This document shows, piece after piece, positions 1 through 7,750 of a DNA stretch of 14,553 nt. Both the position numbers and the translations under genes were made by a program. The notes under the pieces were generated by a model. It searched no databases. It was not told the DNA's origin and saw only the letters and a list, made by a program, of their open reading frames with translations. Numbering within the stretch: position 1 is the first letter of the stretch; each line of letters opens with the position of its first letter. This stretch comes from Marinosulfonomonas sp. (GTDB taxonomy: Bacteria; Pseudomonadota; Alphaproteobacteria; Rhodobacterales; Rhodobacteraceae): assembly GCA_002732995.1 (NCBI GenBank), contig NVTS01000003.1, positions 1 through 14,553 on the forward strand, read 5' to 3'.

Positions 1-140
1 ATTGACTGAATCCCTAAAGGAAGGGATAAACTAATAAGCCCACTAAAGATAGAATAAATGTAGATATTTCGTACTTCCTTAGCATCTGGTTTTAACAACC
101 TCCAAAAACGTTGACCGGGAGTTATTCGTTTCGTGTCCAT
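1..140 (-). CDS. ABC exporter, N-terminal fragment (cut by window edge)
   Basis: The first 46 codons of a gene that continues beyond the left edge. The protein begins MDTKRITPGQRFWRLLKPDA and continues into a hydrophobic stretch (residues about 29-43). This resembles the start of Bacteroidota ABC transporters of the peptidase-less type I secretion or exporter class, where a short cytoplasmic lead is followed by the first transmembrane helix. No ATPase motif is visible because the gene is truncated. The ATG lies 10 bp after the stop codon of the TetR-like gene on the same strand, so the two probably share a transcript and the regulator may control this exporter. The assignment rests on resemblance of the N-terminus only. 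Confidence 0.6.
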   Translation of the reverse strand, partial: MDTKRITPGQRFWRLLKPDAKEVRNIYIYSIFSGLISLSLPLGIQS

Positions 141-150
141 TTTTCTTTAT

Positions 151-834
151 TTAATTTCTTGTTGTTGACTTTAAAAAATTCCAAGTCAACTCTGTATAAA
201 AACTATTTATTGCTTTTTTATCTTTTACTTTATCTGTCAAGGCTGGTAAATGCTCAGAAAAATACTTTTGCTGATGCGCTCCTTCTATAATTGTGGAAAT
301 TAACATGTGCGGGTATTCAAAATCAGGCTGTATTTCCAAAACAATGTCACTTACCCGCTGAACTACACTCTTGTAAGCTTCAAAACAACCTATCTTATTT
401 TGCTCATCTACGTTTTTAGTGTGATAAGCTTTTAGCGATTCTGCAAAAATAATTTCGCTGAGCAATATCTCATTCACATAAGAAATGTCATCGTCAACCT
501 CTACAGGTTGAGTCAGAATTTCTATGCATTTATTTAATCGTTCATCTATAGACGCTACAATAGTCATTGCAAAAACCAAACGATATTCAGTCCACGTCCA
601 ATACCAACTCGTAAGGTAAATTAGCAGTGCTTGCTTGTTAGTAAAATACCTATAAATAGAACTTTCTGGAGAATTTATCGTCGCACCTAGCTTTTTAAAC
701 GTAAAAGATTCAAAACCAATTTCATTGATTAATTCAATACTGCTAGAAATTATTTTACGCCCTAATTCTGAAGAATCAGGATTCTTAGTGTACAACTCCT
801 TGCTAACCTCTATTTGTATATGAATATTTTTCAC
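151..834 (-). CDS. TetR/AcrR family transcriptional regulator
   Basis: A 227-residue DNA-binding repressor of TetR size (family members are usually 190-230). The helix-turn-helix domain spans about residues 24-70: a helix around GRKIISSSIELINEIGFESF, then FKKLGATINSPESSIYRYF, matching the TetR pattern that ends in a Y-R-Y-F recognition-helix signature followed by NKQALL. The remaining 150 residues form the variable ligand and dimerisation domain, so the inducer cannot be predicted. It sits directly upstream of an ABC exporter fragment, a common arrangement for a local regulator of export. A pair of palindromes 27-60 bp upstream of its start suggests autoregulation. The ATG start is the only one that keeps the first helix and has room for the upstream operator. 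Confidence 0.88.
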   Translation of the reverse strand: MKNIHIQIEVSKELYTKNPDSSELGRKIISSSIELINEIGFESFTFKKLGATINSPESSIYRYFTNKQALLIYLTSWYWTWTEYRLVFAMTIVASIDERLNKCIEILTQPVEVDDDISYVNEILLSEIIFAESLKAYHTKNVDEQNKIGCFEAYKSVVQRVSDIVLEIQPDFEYPHMLISTIIEGAHQQKYFSEHLPALTDKVKDKKAINSFYTELTWNFLKSTTRN

Positions 835-860
835 TTATAGTTTATTTACATGCAAAGATA

Positions 861-892
861 ATAGTATTACTATCATTTCTGCAACTATTAGT
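861..892. promoter_or_regulatory. Paired palindromic sites, probable operator of the TetR gene
   Basis: Two short palindromes sit upstream of the TetR-like gene. Site 1 is ATAGTA-T-TACTAT (861-873), a perfect 6-bp inverted repeat with one central base. Site 2 is ACTA-T-TAGT (884-892), perfect over 4 bp. Their centres (867 and 888) are exactly 21 bp apart, two helical turns, and the right flanks repeat (TACTATCATTT at 868-878, TAGTATCGTTT at 889-899; 9 of 11 identical). Short near-palindromic sites beside the regulator gene are typical of TetR operators. Binding is inferred, not shown. Confidence 0.5.
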
Positions 893-1011
893 ATCGTTTA
901 TTTGTTAAAAAATTAAAATGTAGCCCTAAGAATTTGATTACCAATATTTTAGATTTTTATAAATATGTCTTTAACTTACGAATATTGGGGGGCCTCTTCT
1001 AAATAGAAGAA

Positions 1012-3294
1012 TTATCCGAGATAAATTCTATGCAAGCGACTGGAAAAACTCGTCATTACTTCGTAAGAAATAGTGTTCATTTTACTAGCCAAATAAGCAA
1101 CTGTTTGATGTTCTCCAATAATTTCTACAGAATTAATGCGAGCTTCAAGAGTCTTAATCTGCCCGAGTTCAGTAACATCGACCATTATCATGTCCATGCA
1201 AACATTTCCAACGACGGGACAGAATTGATTACCAATGTAAACACCACCAACGCCATGCGATAAGCTTCTGCGAAAACCGTCTGCATAACCGACCGGAATC
1301 ACTGCAATTGTCATGTCTTTTTCCGCAACGAATGCTCTGCCATAACCCACCGATTCTCCTTTGCGGATTTCTTTGAGTTGAGAAACGGTGCTCTTCCAAG
1401 CAATGGCTTGTCGAAGATTTTCGTTTTCCGTGACTCCATACATCCCGATTCCAAGACGAACCAAATCGAATTGCGCTGAAGCATAGTTGATAATTCCATC
1501 AGAATTGAGAATGTGACGCATCAATTTGTAAGGCAACTCTTCCTTAATTTGACTGCTGACATTCTCAAATCTTGCGATTTGCTCTTTCGTAAATTGAGAA
1601 TCAATAAGGTCGCTTTCTGCCAAGTGAGAATAGACACTTTGCACACGAATTTCTGGTTGCCCCTTGATGATTCCAATGAGTTCGGGCAACTGGCTTTCTT
1701 CAAAGCCCAAGCGCTTCATTCCCGTTTCTAATTTTAGGTGAATTGGATAGTTCGTTTTTCCACAACCTATCAATTCGGTAATGAAAGAATTTAGTTGCCT
1801 CAATGAATAAATTGCTGGTTCTAGCTGATTATCAACACATTCAGAGAAGGCGTTTTCTTCGCAGTTCATTACCAAAATTGGCAATTTCACACCTTTGCTC
1901 CTTAATTCTACCCCTTCATTCACGTAAGCAACTCCCAAATAATCAACGCCAATTTGTTCTAAAAACAAGCCCATTGTTTTGGCGTCAGAACCGTAAGAGG
2001 AAGCCTTTACCATGCACAATAATTGCGTAGAATCATCAATTTTCGATTTGTAATAATTGATGTTATGACGAATTGCTTTTAGGTCAATTTCAAGGAAAGT
2101 CTGATGATTTTGCTGCTTCAATTGATGTGCTAAAATTTCCATTTTTGCAGAACGAGTTCCTTTGATAAGAATACTTGAATTCTGTTCGTCAATTTTTACT
2201 TTTTTGTTCGGAAATTGAAAATGTAAGCTTATCGGCTCGAATTGAGCGACCACTCTTTTAATTGCCAGTTCTCTTGCTTCGTTTTTCTCATGCAAACCCA
2301 AAACAAGGACTCGTTTTTTTCCGTTGCAATTCGCCAATTGATAAGAAAGTGAATGCTCCAAAGAGTCTAAATCAAGGTTGTAAGTGTCGTTGAGAATAGT
2401 ATTGCCGTTTATTCCGTCAAAACTTTCTAAACGCAAAGCCAAAGGAGAAAGATCTGCTATTCTATCCTTTATTTCATCATCAGACAGTCCAAATTCTTTG
2501 CACATCGCAATGGCAAGTCGTGCATTTTGCCTACTGGCGCTGTCTTTTAAGCTAAAATTCTTTAGTAAATCAGAATAATTATTTTCAGCGACTGCTTTTC
2601 CATTTTTACACGTCGGAATTGCATTCTCCGGATAAAAAAAGCATTCAACATCTTGAAACAAGCTCATTTTCTCTTCAAAATGTTCTTCTTTAGAAGAAAA
2701 CAATTCACTGTGCGCCTTCCCGAAAGACGTAAAAATGCCATGAGTTGGTTGAATCATCTTCATTTTTCGGAGCATTGTGCCTTTTTCTCCAATTCCTGCT
2801 TCGATGATTGCAATTTCTGTTTGTGGTTTCATTTCTAACAGAGAAAGCGCAACGCCGAGAACAGAATTGTAACTTTTTGGACTTCTTGCCACATTTTTGC
2901 TCCCGCTTAATAACTGCCCCAGCCATTCTTTAACAGTTGTTTTCCCGTTACTGCCGGTAATCGCAACGACTGAGTAGTTAAATTTCTTCCGATGATAAGT
3001 TGCCAGTTTTTCTAAGGCAATTAAGGCATCCTCGACGACAATTTCATGCGCATCTTTGAACTTTGCTGTTGCACTTTTTTTCGAAACAACAAAATGACGC
3101 ACTCCTTTCGAATAGGCATCATCAATAAAGTCGTGACCGTTTCTAAATGCTCCTTTTAATGCAAAAAAGAGGACGTTTTCTCCGTTAATAATTCTCCGAG
3201 AATCGTATTCAATAGACTGAATTACAGCAGAATGATTTTTGATTTCAACTGCCAATAAAGATGTTAATTCTTGGTATGAATAATTCAGTTTCAA
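1012..3294 (-). CDS. murF-alr: Bifunctional MurF ligase / alanine racemase
   Basis: A fused enzyme for peptidoglycan precursor synthesis. The N-terminal half is UDP-MurNAc-tripeptide:D-Ala-D-Ala ligase (MurF), with the P-loop GSNGKTT (Lys118) and a DTYNLD motif matching the family DSYN-type motif. The C-terminal half, from about residue 400, is a PLP alanine racemase: the PLP lysine is in MVKASSYG (Lys430), the catalytic tyrosine is in VGYGRAF (Tyr651), and IPVGYADGFRR follows. This fusion is characteristic of Bacteroidota. At 760 residues it is shorter than the roughly 810-820 I expect, mainly in the middle of the MurF part after about residue 225, yet the key motifs remain. The start is TTG: its bases overlap the tdk stop codon (TTGA) and no ATG is available nearby, so translation is probably coupled to tdk. 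Confidence 0.93.
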   Translation of the reverse strand: MKLNYSYQELTSLLAVEIKNHSAVIQSIEYDSRRIINGENVLFFALKGAFRNGHDFIDDAYSKGVRHFVVSKKSATAKFKDAHEIVVEDALIALEKLATYHRKKFNYSVVAITGSNGKTTVKEWLGQLLSGSKNVARSPKSYNSVLGVALSLLEMKPQTEIAIIEAGIGEKGTMLRKMKMIQPTHGIFTSFGKAHSELFSSKEEHFEEKMSLFQDVECFFYPENAIPTCKNGKAVAENNYSDLLKNFSLKDSASRQNARLAIAMCKEFGLSDDEIKDRIADLSPLALRLESFDGINGNTILNDTYNLDLDSLEHSLSYQLANCNGKKRVLVLGLHEKNEARELAIKRVVAQFEPISLHFQFPNKKVKIDEQNSSILIKGTRSAKMEILAHQLKQQNHQTFLEIDLKAIRHNINYYKSKIDDSTQLLCMVKASSYGSDAKTMGLFLEQIGVDYLGVAYVNEGVELRSKGVKLPILVMNCEENAFSECVDNQLEPAIYSLRQLNSFITELIGCGKTNYPIHLKLETGMKRLGFEESQLPELIGIIKGQPEIRVQSVYSHLAESDLIDSQFTKEQIARFENVSSQIKEELPYKLMRHILNSDGIINYASAQFDLVRLGIGMYGVTENENLRQAIAWKSTVSQLKEIRKGESVGYGRAFVAEKDMTIAVIPVGYADGFRRSLSHGVGGVYIGNQFCPVVGNVCMDMIMVDVTELGQIKTLEARINSVEIIGEHQTVAYLASKMNTISYEVMTSFSSRLHRIYLG

Positions 3295-3872
3295 TGTGCG
3301 ATTTTATTAAAGCACGATCGACAAAGAGGTTTGTATTCCTCCACAGCGCCGACCATTACTTGTTCTTTGGCATCCCCCGTTCTGTGAGAGAATTGCGCCA
3401 AACTGCCACAAGATAGGCAAATTGCGTGGACTTTTGTGACATATTCTGCGATGCTTAATAATTGCGGCATCGGTCCAAAAGGTACACCTTGAAAATCCAT
3501 GTCTAAACCTGCAACAATTACGCGCACTCCTTTTTCTGCAAGAGAATTGCAAACGTCAACTATTCCGGCATCGAAGAATTGTGCTTCGTCGATGGCAACA
3601 ACCTTTTCTTTCTTCCAAATATCCAAAACGGCTTGCGAATCCTTCACTGCTAAAGCGGTAAAAGAAGTCCCTTGATGACTCACAACATTTTCTTTGTGGT
3701 AACGATCATCGATTGCTGGTTTGACCAATAATATTTTTTGGTTGGCAAATTCTGCACGCTTCAAACGGCGAATTAATTCTTCCGTTTTTCCAGAAAACAT
3801 TGAACCACACACCACTTCTACCCAACCATGTTGTTTGTTATCATCAGGGAAGTGCTCCAAAAACATATTCAT
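3291..3872 (-). CDS. tdk: Thymidine kinase (type II)
   Basis: Phosphorylates thymidine (and deoxyuridine) with ATP in the pyrimidine salvage pathway, in the cytoplasm. The 193-residue length is normal for the tetrameric type II family. Visible motifs are the P-loop GSMFSGKT (residues 23-30, Lys29), DEAQFF (95-100, Glu96 the expected catalytic base), and a structural zinc site made by CLSC (Cys152, Cys155) and CRSC (Cys184, Cys187). Its TGA stop overlaps the TTG start of murF-alr, so the two form a transcriptional and probably translational unit. Two ATGs, at codons 1 and 3, are possible; the longer is listed. A weak -7-like box (TATCTTTT on the minus strand, 3906-3913) lies upstream but no matching -33 element is obvious. 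Confidence 0.95.
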   Translation of the reverse strand: MNMFLEHFPDDNKQHGWVEVVCGSMFSGKTEELIRRLKRAEFANQKILLVKPAIDDRYHKENVVSHQGTSFTALAVKDSQAVLDIWKKEKVVAIDEAQFFDAGIVDVCNSLAEKGVRVIVAGLDMDFQGVPFGPMPQLLSIAEYVTKVHAICLSCGSLAQFSHRTGDAKEQVMVGAVEEYKPLCRSCFNKIAH

Positions 3873-3931
3873 ATCATCAAGGTTATTAACAATGAAACGA
3901 AGAGAAAAAGATAGAATAAACGCTTTCTAAC

Positions 3932-4057
3932 TTAAAATTCTTCGGTAACTTTGACGACCAAGTTCGTTATTTTGTCACTGCCAAAAGTGACTTCGTTAGC
4001 AACTTGCTTAAAATGTTGAAAAGTCTTTCTAGAATTGAGAGGATAAAAAATAAGCAT
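3932..4057 (-). CDS. Possible 41-residue ORF upstream of tdk, unknown function
   Basis: A short open frame reading MLIFYPLNSRKTFQHFKQVA, then NEVTFGSDKITNLVVKVTEE and a final F. The mixed amphipathic composition looks more like real protein than random translation, but I recognise no family. It is co-directional with tdk, ending 59 bp before it, and starts 41 bp from the divergent gene at 4099. No good ribosome binding site is visible. It could instead be the remnant of a longer gene, or chance: the same DNA carries a symmetric inverted repeat (CAAGTT 3959-3964 and AACTTG 4001-4006 around GTCACT 3974-3979 and AGTGAC 3986-3991). Confidence 0.3.
   Translation of the reverse strand: MLIFYPLNSRKTFQHFKQVANEVTFGSDKITNLVVKVTEEF
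3959..4006. repeat. Nested inverted repeat between tdk and the 4099 gene
   Basis: Two inverted-repeat pairs share one centre at 3982.5. The inner pair is GTCACT (3974-3979) with AGTGAC (3986-3991); the outer pair is CAAGTT (3959-3964) with AACTTG (4001-4006). The interval between the pairs is largely unpaired. TTCGTTA also occurs twice as a direct repeat (3963-3969, 3992-3998). It may be an operator or a hairpin between the divergent genes, or incidental to a short ORF that covers it. Confidence 0.4.
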
Positions 4058-4098
4058 TTGGAAAATAATAGGATAAGGCTTTTTTTAAGTAGAAAATT

Positions 4099-4866
4099 AT
4101 GGAATTAAAATCATACAAAGAACAAATCAACAAGGTGAAAAACTTGGTTGATAAAATGGAGCAAGGAAATTTATCAATCGTAGAACTGACTGATTTAGAA
4201 CTTCTTACGAGGTCGATACATGAAAGATCAATTATTTTGAAGTACAAGGCATTTGGGGCTTCGAGAGCCTCAGCCCCCAGCCTTGAAACCTCTGATTTGG
4301 AGACTGAGGCTCTCGAAGTCCCAAAATCTGAAGCACCTTTCGATTGGAATCCAGCTGAAAACGACACTACAACATCAGAAGAAGTTGAGAATGACACAAA
4401 AGAAGAGGACCCTCTTATTGAATTGACAGAAGAAGAAATGAAGATAGAAACTCCTCCTTCTATTCAGGATATTTTGGGCGACATTTCAGAAAACAAAGAG
4501 GTTCTTCAAGAAATTGTAGAAGAGAATATCGAAATTGATGAAGAAGCGCCTGTGAATTCTCCTTCAACTGAAGATTTTGTTTCTAAACTAAAATTATCGG
4601 ACAGTTCAACACACAGTTTTTCAATAGGGACCAAAATTGACACTTTAATTGGTGCTTTTGGTTTGAATGAGAAATTGCGTTTCATCAATGATTTATTTGA
4701 CGGTTCGAGTGAATCTTTTAATGAAGCAGTCAAAATATTGGATGCTCAAAATGATTTAGCGGAAGCAAATACTCAAATCAATGACTTAGCGTCGGAACAC
4801 GAGTGGGACGCCGAAGAAGAATCAGTAACGGAATTTGTTTCTTTTGTAAACAGACGATATGCGTAG
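4099..4866 (+). CDS. Acidic Bacteroidota hypothetical protein
   Basis: A 255-residue, strongly acidic cytoplasmic-looking protein with no signal peptide. Residues 1-50 look helical (MELKSYKEQINKVKNLVDKM), residues 50-165 are low-complexity and rich in Glu, Asp, Ser and Thr, and the C-terminus from about residue 170 resembles a conserved Bacteroidota module. In that module KIDTLIGAFGLNEKLRFIND is followed by LFDGSSESFNEAVKILD and a terminal EW-acidic-FV-RRY segment. I know this pattern only from uncharacterised Bacteroidota proteins, so no function is offered. Residues about 52-76 are encoded by a palindromic DNA element (4252-4325) inside the acidic linker. The last 8 bp overlap the start of the M28 peptidase gene, which suggests coupled expression. 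Confidence 0.8.
   Translation: MELKSYKEQINKVKNLVDKMEQGNLSIVELTDLELLTRSIHERSIILKYKAFGASRASAPSLETSDLETEALEVPKSEAPFDWNPAENDTTTSEEVENDTKEEDPLIELTEEEMKIETPPSIQDILGDISENKEVLQEIVEENIEIDEEAPVNSPSTEDFVSKLKLSDSSTHSFSIGTKIDTLIGAFGLNEKLRFINDLFDGSSESFNEAVKILDAQNDLAEANTQINDLASEHEWDAEEESVTEFVSFVNRRYA
4252..4325. repeat. Palindromic element inside a coding sequence
   Basis: A 22-nt arm at 4252-4273 pairs with 4304-4325 with a single mismatch, around a 30-nt spacer. The core CTTCGAGAGCCTCAG (4259-4273) is perfectly complementary to 4304-4318. The block is richer in G and C than its surroundings and translates in frame as a Ser/Ala/Glu-rich segment in the linker of the acidic protein. It looks like a small mobile palindromic (REP- or MITE-like) element that landed where extra residues are tolerated. 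It shares GGAGACTGAGG (4299-4309) with the element at 7751-7803. Confidence 0.75.
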
Positions 4867-6118
4867 CACCCTCATCCTCCTTTTCATTGGGTTTTCTACC
4901 GTTGTAAATTCTCAAATAGAAGAAATTCGCAGAATAACGGAGCAATTGTGTTCTCCAGAATTTCACGGTAGAGGTTATGTCAACCACGGCGATTCAATTG
5001 CTGCTGCCTATTTAGTAGAAGAATTTAAGAAAATCGGAGCGGAGGCATACGGCGACGGTTTCTACCAAGATTTTCAGTTGTCAGTGAACACTTTTCCGGG
5101 AGCAATGGCGCTGAGTCAAGGTGAAAAACAGCTTGTTCCTGGCCTTCATTTCTCCATCAACCCTAGTTCTAAAGGTGGGCAATATTCTATGCATCCAACC
5201 GAAGTGTCAGCCGCGCAAATTCTCGATTTAGATTATATGAGAGCGTTGATTTCTGAAATTTTGCGCGTTCCAAATAGTCAAATAATGGTCTTTAATTTTC
5301 TTGGAGCATCTAAAGATACCGTGAAGCAAATTCTTCCAATCATGCACGAAATTGCTCAATTAATGCCCGTTGCAGAGCTCGTTGATAAGAAATTTACGTG
5401 GTCGGTTGGACGAGAGCAATTGTATTTCCCTTATTTTCAAATTCAAGATTCTGTCTACCAAAAAGGGGTTCAGTTAGAAATGAATGTTGATGCAAAAGTC
5501 ATTGAGAATTACCAAACGCAAAATGTCATTGCTTATTTACCAGCCAAAAAAAAGTGCAAAGAAACGATTGTATTTACCGCTCACTACGACCACCTAGGAA
5601 GAATGGGAGCCGACACTCACTTTCCCGGTGCTAATGACAATGCGTCGGGTACGGCAATGTTGCTGACAATGGCAAAATATTTTAAAGAGCATCCATCGAA
5701 ATACAACATTCTCTTCATTGCTTTTGCTGGAGAAGAAGCAGGATTGGTTGGTTCTAAATTCTACACAGAGCATCCCCTTTTGAAGTTGAAAAAGATAAAA
5801 TTCTTGGTCAATTTAGACATCATGGGCAGTGGCGAGCATGGAGTTACGGTTGTCAACGGGACTTTGTTTAAAAAAGAGTTCGATTTGCTTCAAAAAATCA
5901 ATAAAGAACTAGACCTTCTTGCAAAAGTGAAAATTAGAGGCCCTGCAGCCAATTCTGATCATTATTGGTTCACCGAAAAAGGAGTTCCAGCGATATTTAT
6001 CTATACAATGGGTCAGAACAGTCATTATCATGATATTTTTGACACGTACGAGGAGTTGAGCTTTGCTGAATATGCGGATATTACAAAGTTGTTGATTGAG
6101 TTTGTGAAGAGGATGTGA
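4859..6118 (+). CDS. Secreted M28 family zinc metallopeptidase
   Basis: A 419-residue exopeptidase-type protein. An N-terminal signal peptide (about residues 1-18, RSTLILLFIGFSTVVNS) implies export. The peptidase M28 domain fills the C-terminal half with the two-zinc ligand set in order: His242 in AHYDHLG, bridging Asp260 in GANDNASG, catalytic Glu292 with Glu293 in AGEEAG, Asp320 in NLDIMG, and His391 in SHYHDIFDT. Members are aminopeptidases or related enzymes that trim peptides outside the cytoplasm; substrate specificity is not readable here. Residues 20-230 are a lead region with no catalytic motif. The gene starts within the last 8 bp of the upstream acidic-protein gene and converges on the CHAP gene, with 24 bp between the stops. 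Confidence 0.92.
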   Translation: MRSTLILLFIGFSTVVNSQIEEIRRITEQLCSPEFHGRGYVNHGDSIAAAYLVEEFKKIGAEAYGDGFYQDFQLSVNTFPGAMALSQGEKQLVPGLHFSINPSSKGGQYSMHPTEVSAAQILDLDYMRALISEILRVPNSQIMVFNFLGASKDTVKQILPIMHEIAQLMPVAELVDKKFTWSVGREQLYFPYFQIQDSVYQKGVQLEMNVDAKVIENYQTQNVIAYLPAKKKCKETIVFTAHYDHLGRMGADTHFPGANDNASGTAMLLTMAKYFKEHPSKYNILFIAFAGEEAGLVGSKFYTEHPLLKLKKIKFLVNLDIMGSGEHGVTVVNGTLFKKEFDLLQKINKELDLLAKVKIRGPAANSDHYWFTEKGVPAIFIYTMGQNSHYHDIFDTYEELSFAEYADITKLLIEFVKRM

Positions 6119-6142
6119 TTAAATGCGCATTGCTTCGGAAGG

Positions 6143-6730
6143 TTAGTTCATTCGCAACCACCCAAGTATTCGTTTATTCTCAATTTTATAATGGTGTAAT
6201 TCTTGCGTTAATTGATACTTCTCGCGAGTTGACGAAAACGGACCGGCATTCTGCTGAATAATTTCAATCTCATCTTCAGACACAGAAGAAACGATTGCTA
6301 CATGTCCGTATGAATTGAATGTAGTAGCATCAAAGACAAGTATATCTCCAACTTGAGGTTTTGCAAGACTTGGATTATCGAATTGTAACAACCCTCTTAG
6401 TTTGTTTACTTTTCCATCCTCAACGTTCTTGTCAAAAAAACTTTTTGCATGACCGTAAGTGTCTGGCATTCTGTGCTTATAAAATTCAAAGTAGTAGCGC
6501 TTTACAAATTCTACACATTGGTATTTAAGCCCAAGGTTGTATCCGTCAATGACATTTCGTGATTGAACATTGCTAACACCTCCATTGTAAAACACTTTGA
6601 CATGATTCAGGCTATCAATTGCATCTCCAATTTTATGAGAAGGATTAAAATCGCCCTTTTTGTTCATGTAAAACACCAACCCTGAAACAAGGAGAAGAAA
6701 AATCAGTAAAACAGCAACTCTTTTTTTCAT
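6143..6730 (-). CDS. CHAP domain amidase/peptidase, membrane-anchored or secreted
   Basis: A 195-residue protein with one hydrophobic N-terminal segment (residues 4-22), either an anchor or a signal peptide, followed by a CHAP (cysteine-histidine amidohydrolase/peptidase) domain. The catalytic cysteine is Cys72 in YQCVEFV and the histidine is His143 in GHVAIV, preceded by the typical VGDILVF strand. CHAP enzymes commonly cleave peptide bonds in peptidoglycan; some act on glutathionylspermidine, and the YQCVEFVKRYY context is compatible with either group. Its ATG overlaps the TGA of the SGNH hydrolase gene (ATGA), so the two are translationally coupled and probably act in the same envelope process. 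Confidence 0.87.
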   Translation of the reverse strand: MKKRVAVLLIFLLLVSGLVFYMNKKGDFNPSHKIGDAIDSLNHVKVFYNGGVSNVQSRNVIDGYNLGLKYQCVEFVKRYYFEFYKHRMPDTYGHAKSFFDKNVEDGKVNKLRGLLQFDNPSLAKPQVGDILVFDATTFNSYGHVAIVSSVSEDEIEIIQQNAGPFSSTREKYQLTQELHHYKIENKRILGWLRMN

Positions 6731-7737
6731 CTTTTATCTTTAATCACCTCCAAAACCCTCTCTGCCCAAATCGAATGCGTCAACCTATTCGGATGACTAT
6801 CATACGGCATGTTGTTGTATTTTTCAAGGCTTAAATCAACAGAAATATCAAGAATTTGAATGCCCATTTTTGCAAACTCTTTTAGCGTTGCTTGCGTGTC
6901 GTTTGTTTGAGTTATTCCAGTGATGATGAATTGGATATCGTTTTCTTCGCAAAGTTTTTTCATCTCTTCTACAAGATAAAAAGTAATCTCTTTTTTGGGA
7001 ATCGATTCGTCTTGAGAAAGGTCCGATTTTGCTTGCAAAAAATTAACGCTTGCAAAAACACTCCTAAACGTCCAGTTTTCATATAAATCATTCCATTTGC
7101 AATAGCTGAGTACAAAGTCATCGTTTACTTTCTCAATGTAGGGAATTCTACTGGACTTCATAATCAATTTCACCTCATTGCTCGATCGTTCAAAGCCAAT
7201 TTTTAAGTTTTCTCGGTAGAATGGCGTCAACGCATTGCGCATGTCATGAAAATCTGCATAATTGAGAATTACTGTCGTTGGAATATCATTCTCCAAAATC
7301 ATTTTTTGCAATTGTAAATAACTTTGAACCGTTCCAAGTCCAGGAACGCCGAGATTTTTAACTTTTGTGTTCGGCATTGCTTTTTGAATCAAAGCTGGGA
7401 AATTTTCATCATCATTTACGCCCATTCCATAAGTATAAGAGCATCCTAACAAGTAGATTTTTCTTGTCGCAGAGTCAGAAAGTGCAAAAGGAATCTCTCT
7501 TAGTGAATCTTTGGTGTGCGCGACAGAATAAGTCAGTTTTTTGTTGATGGTCACTTCAAATTCACCTGGATTTAACGCAAAACCAAAGTTTGCATCGGGA
7601 GAAAGGCAATAAGCGGGTGAAGAAGTAATGGTGTAATCAATAGGCGTATATCTTCGATAACCTAACACGAGCAATGCCACCTCAAAACAAATTGGAATAA
7701 GGAGCAAATAATAAATCCATCTACGCTTACTTTTCAT
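6727..7737 (-). CDS. SGNH/GDSL-type hydrolase, membrane-anchored
   Basis: A 336-residue esterase-like protein when started at MKSKRRWIYYLLL. An ATG 17 codons further upstream (7788) is in frame, but that extension lies inside a palindromic intergenic element and would place a non-signal tail before the hydrophobic anchor, so the later start is preferred. Residues about 7-26 form one membrane segment. The nucleophile is Ser100 in GCSYTYG, a block V motif D-S-H-P-N gives Asp313 and His315, and NLGVPGLGT and NYADFHD fit the glycine and asparagine blocks. SGNH enzymes remove acyl groups from lipids, polysaccharides or peptidoglycan; the substrate is unknown. The gene overlaps the CHAP gene by 4 bp. 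Confidence 0.82.
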   Translation of the reverse strand: MKSKRRWIYYLLLIPICFEVALLVLGYRRYTPIDYTITSSPAYCLSPDANFGFALNPGEFEVTINKKLTYSVAHTKDSLREIPFALSDSATRKIYLLGCSYTYGMGVNDDENFPALIQKAMPNTKVKNLGVPGLGTVQSYLQLQKMILENDIPTTVILNYADFHDMRNALTPFYRENLKIGFERSSNEVKLIMKSSRIPYIEKVNDDFVLSYCKWNDLYENWTFRSVFASVNFLQAKSDLSQDESIPKKEITFYLVEEMKKLCEENDIQFIITGITQTNDTQATLKEFAKMGIQILDISVDLSLEKYNNMPYDSHPNRLTHSIWAERVLEVIKDKR

Positions 7738-7750
7738 AATAAAAGCTCTC

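Noticed and set aside
995..1010. Hairpin TCTTCT-AAAT-AGAAGA directly after the murF-alr stop as a terminator
   Set aside because: The stem is 6 bp and AT-rich, and is followed on the minus strand by a C-rich run, not a T tract.
3946..3953. TAACTTTG, a match to the Bacteroidota -7 promoter consensus, as promoter of the 4099 gene
   Set aside because: No -33 TTG-type element lies at the proper distance and the site is about 145 bp from the start codon; one 8-mer alone is weak in AT-rich DNA.
6122..6131. Palindrome AATGCGCATT between the convergent M28 and CHAP genes
   Set aside because: A 10-bp palindrome with no loop cannot be a terminator hairpin, and no partner site is present.
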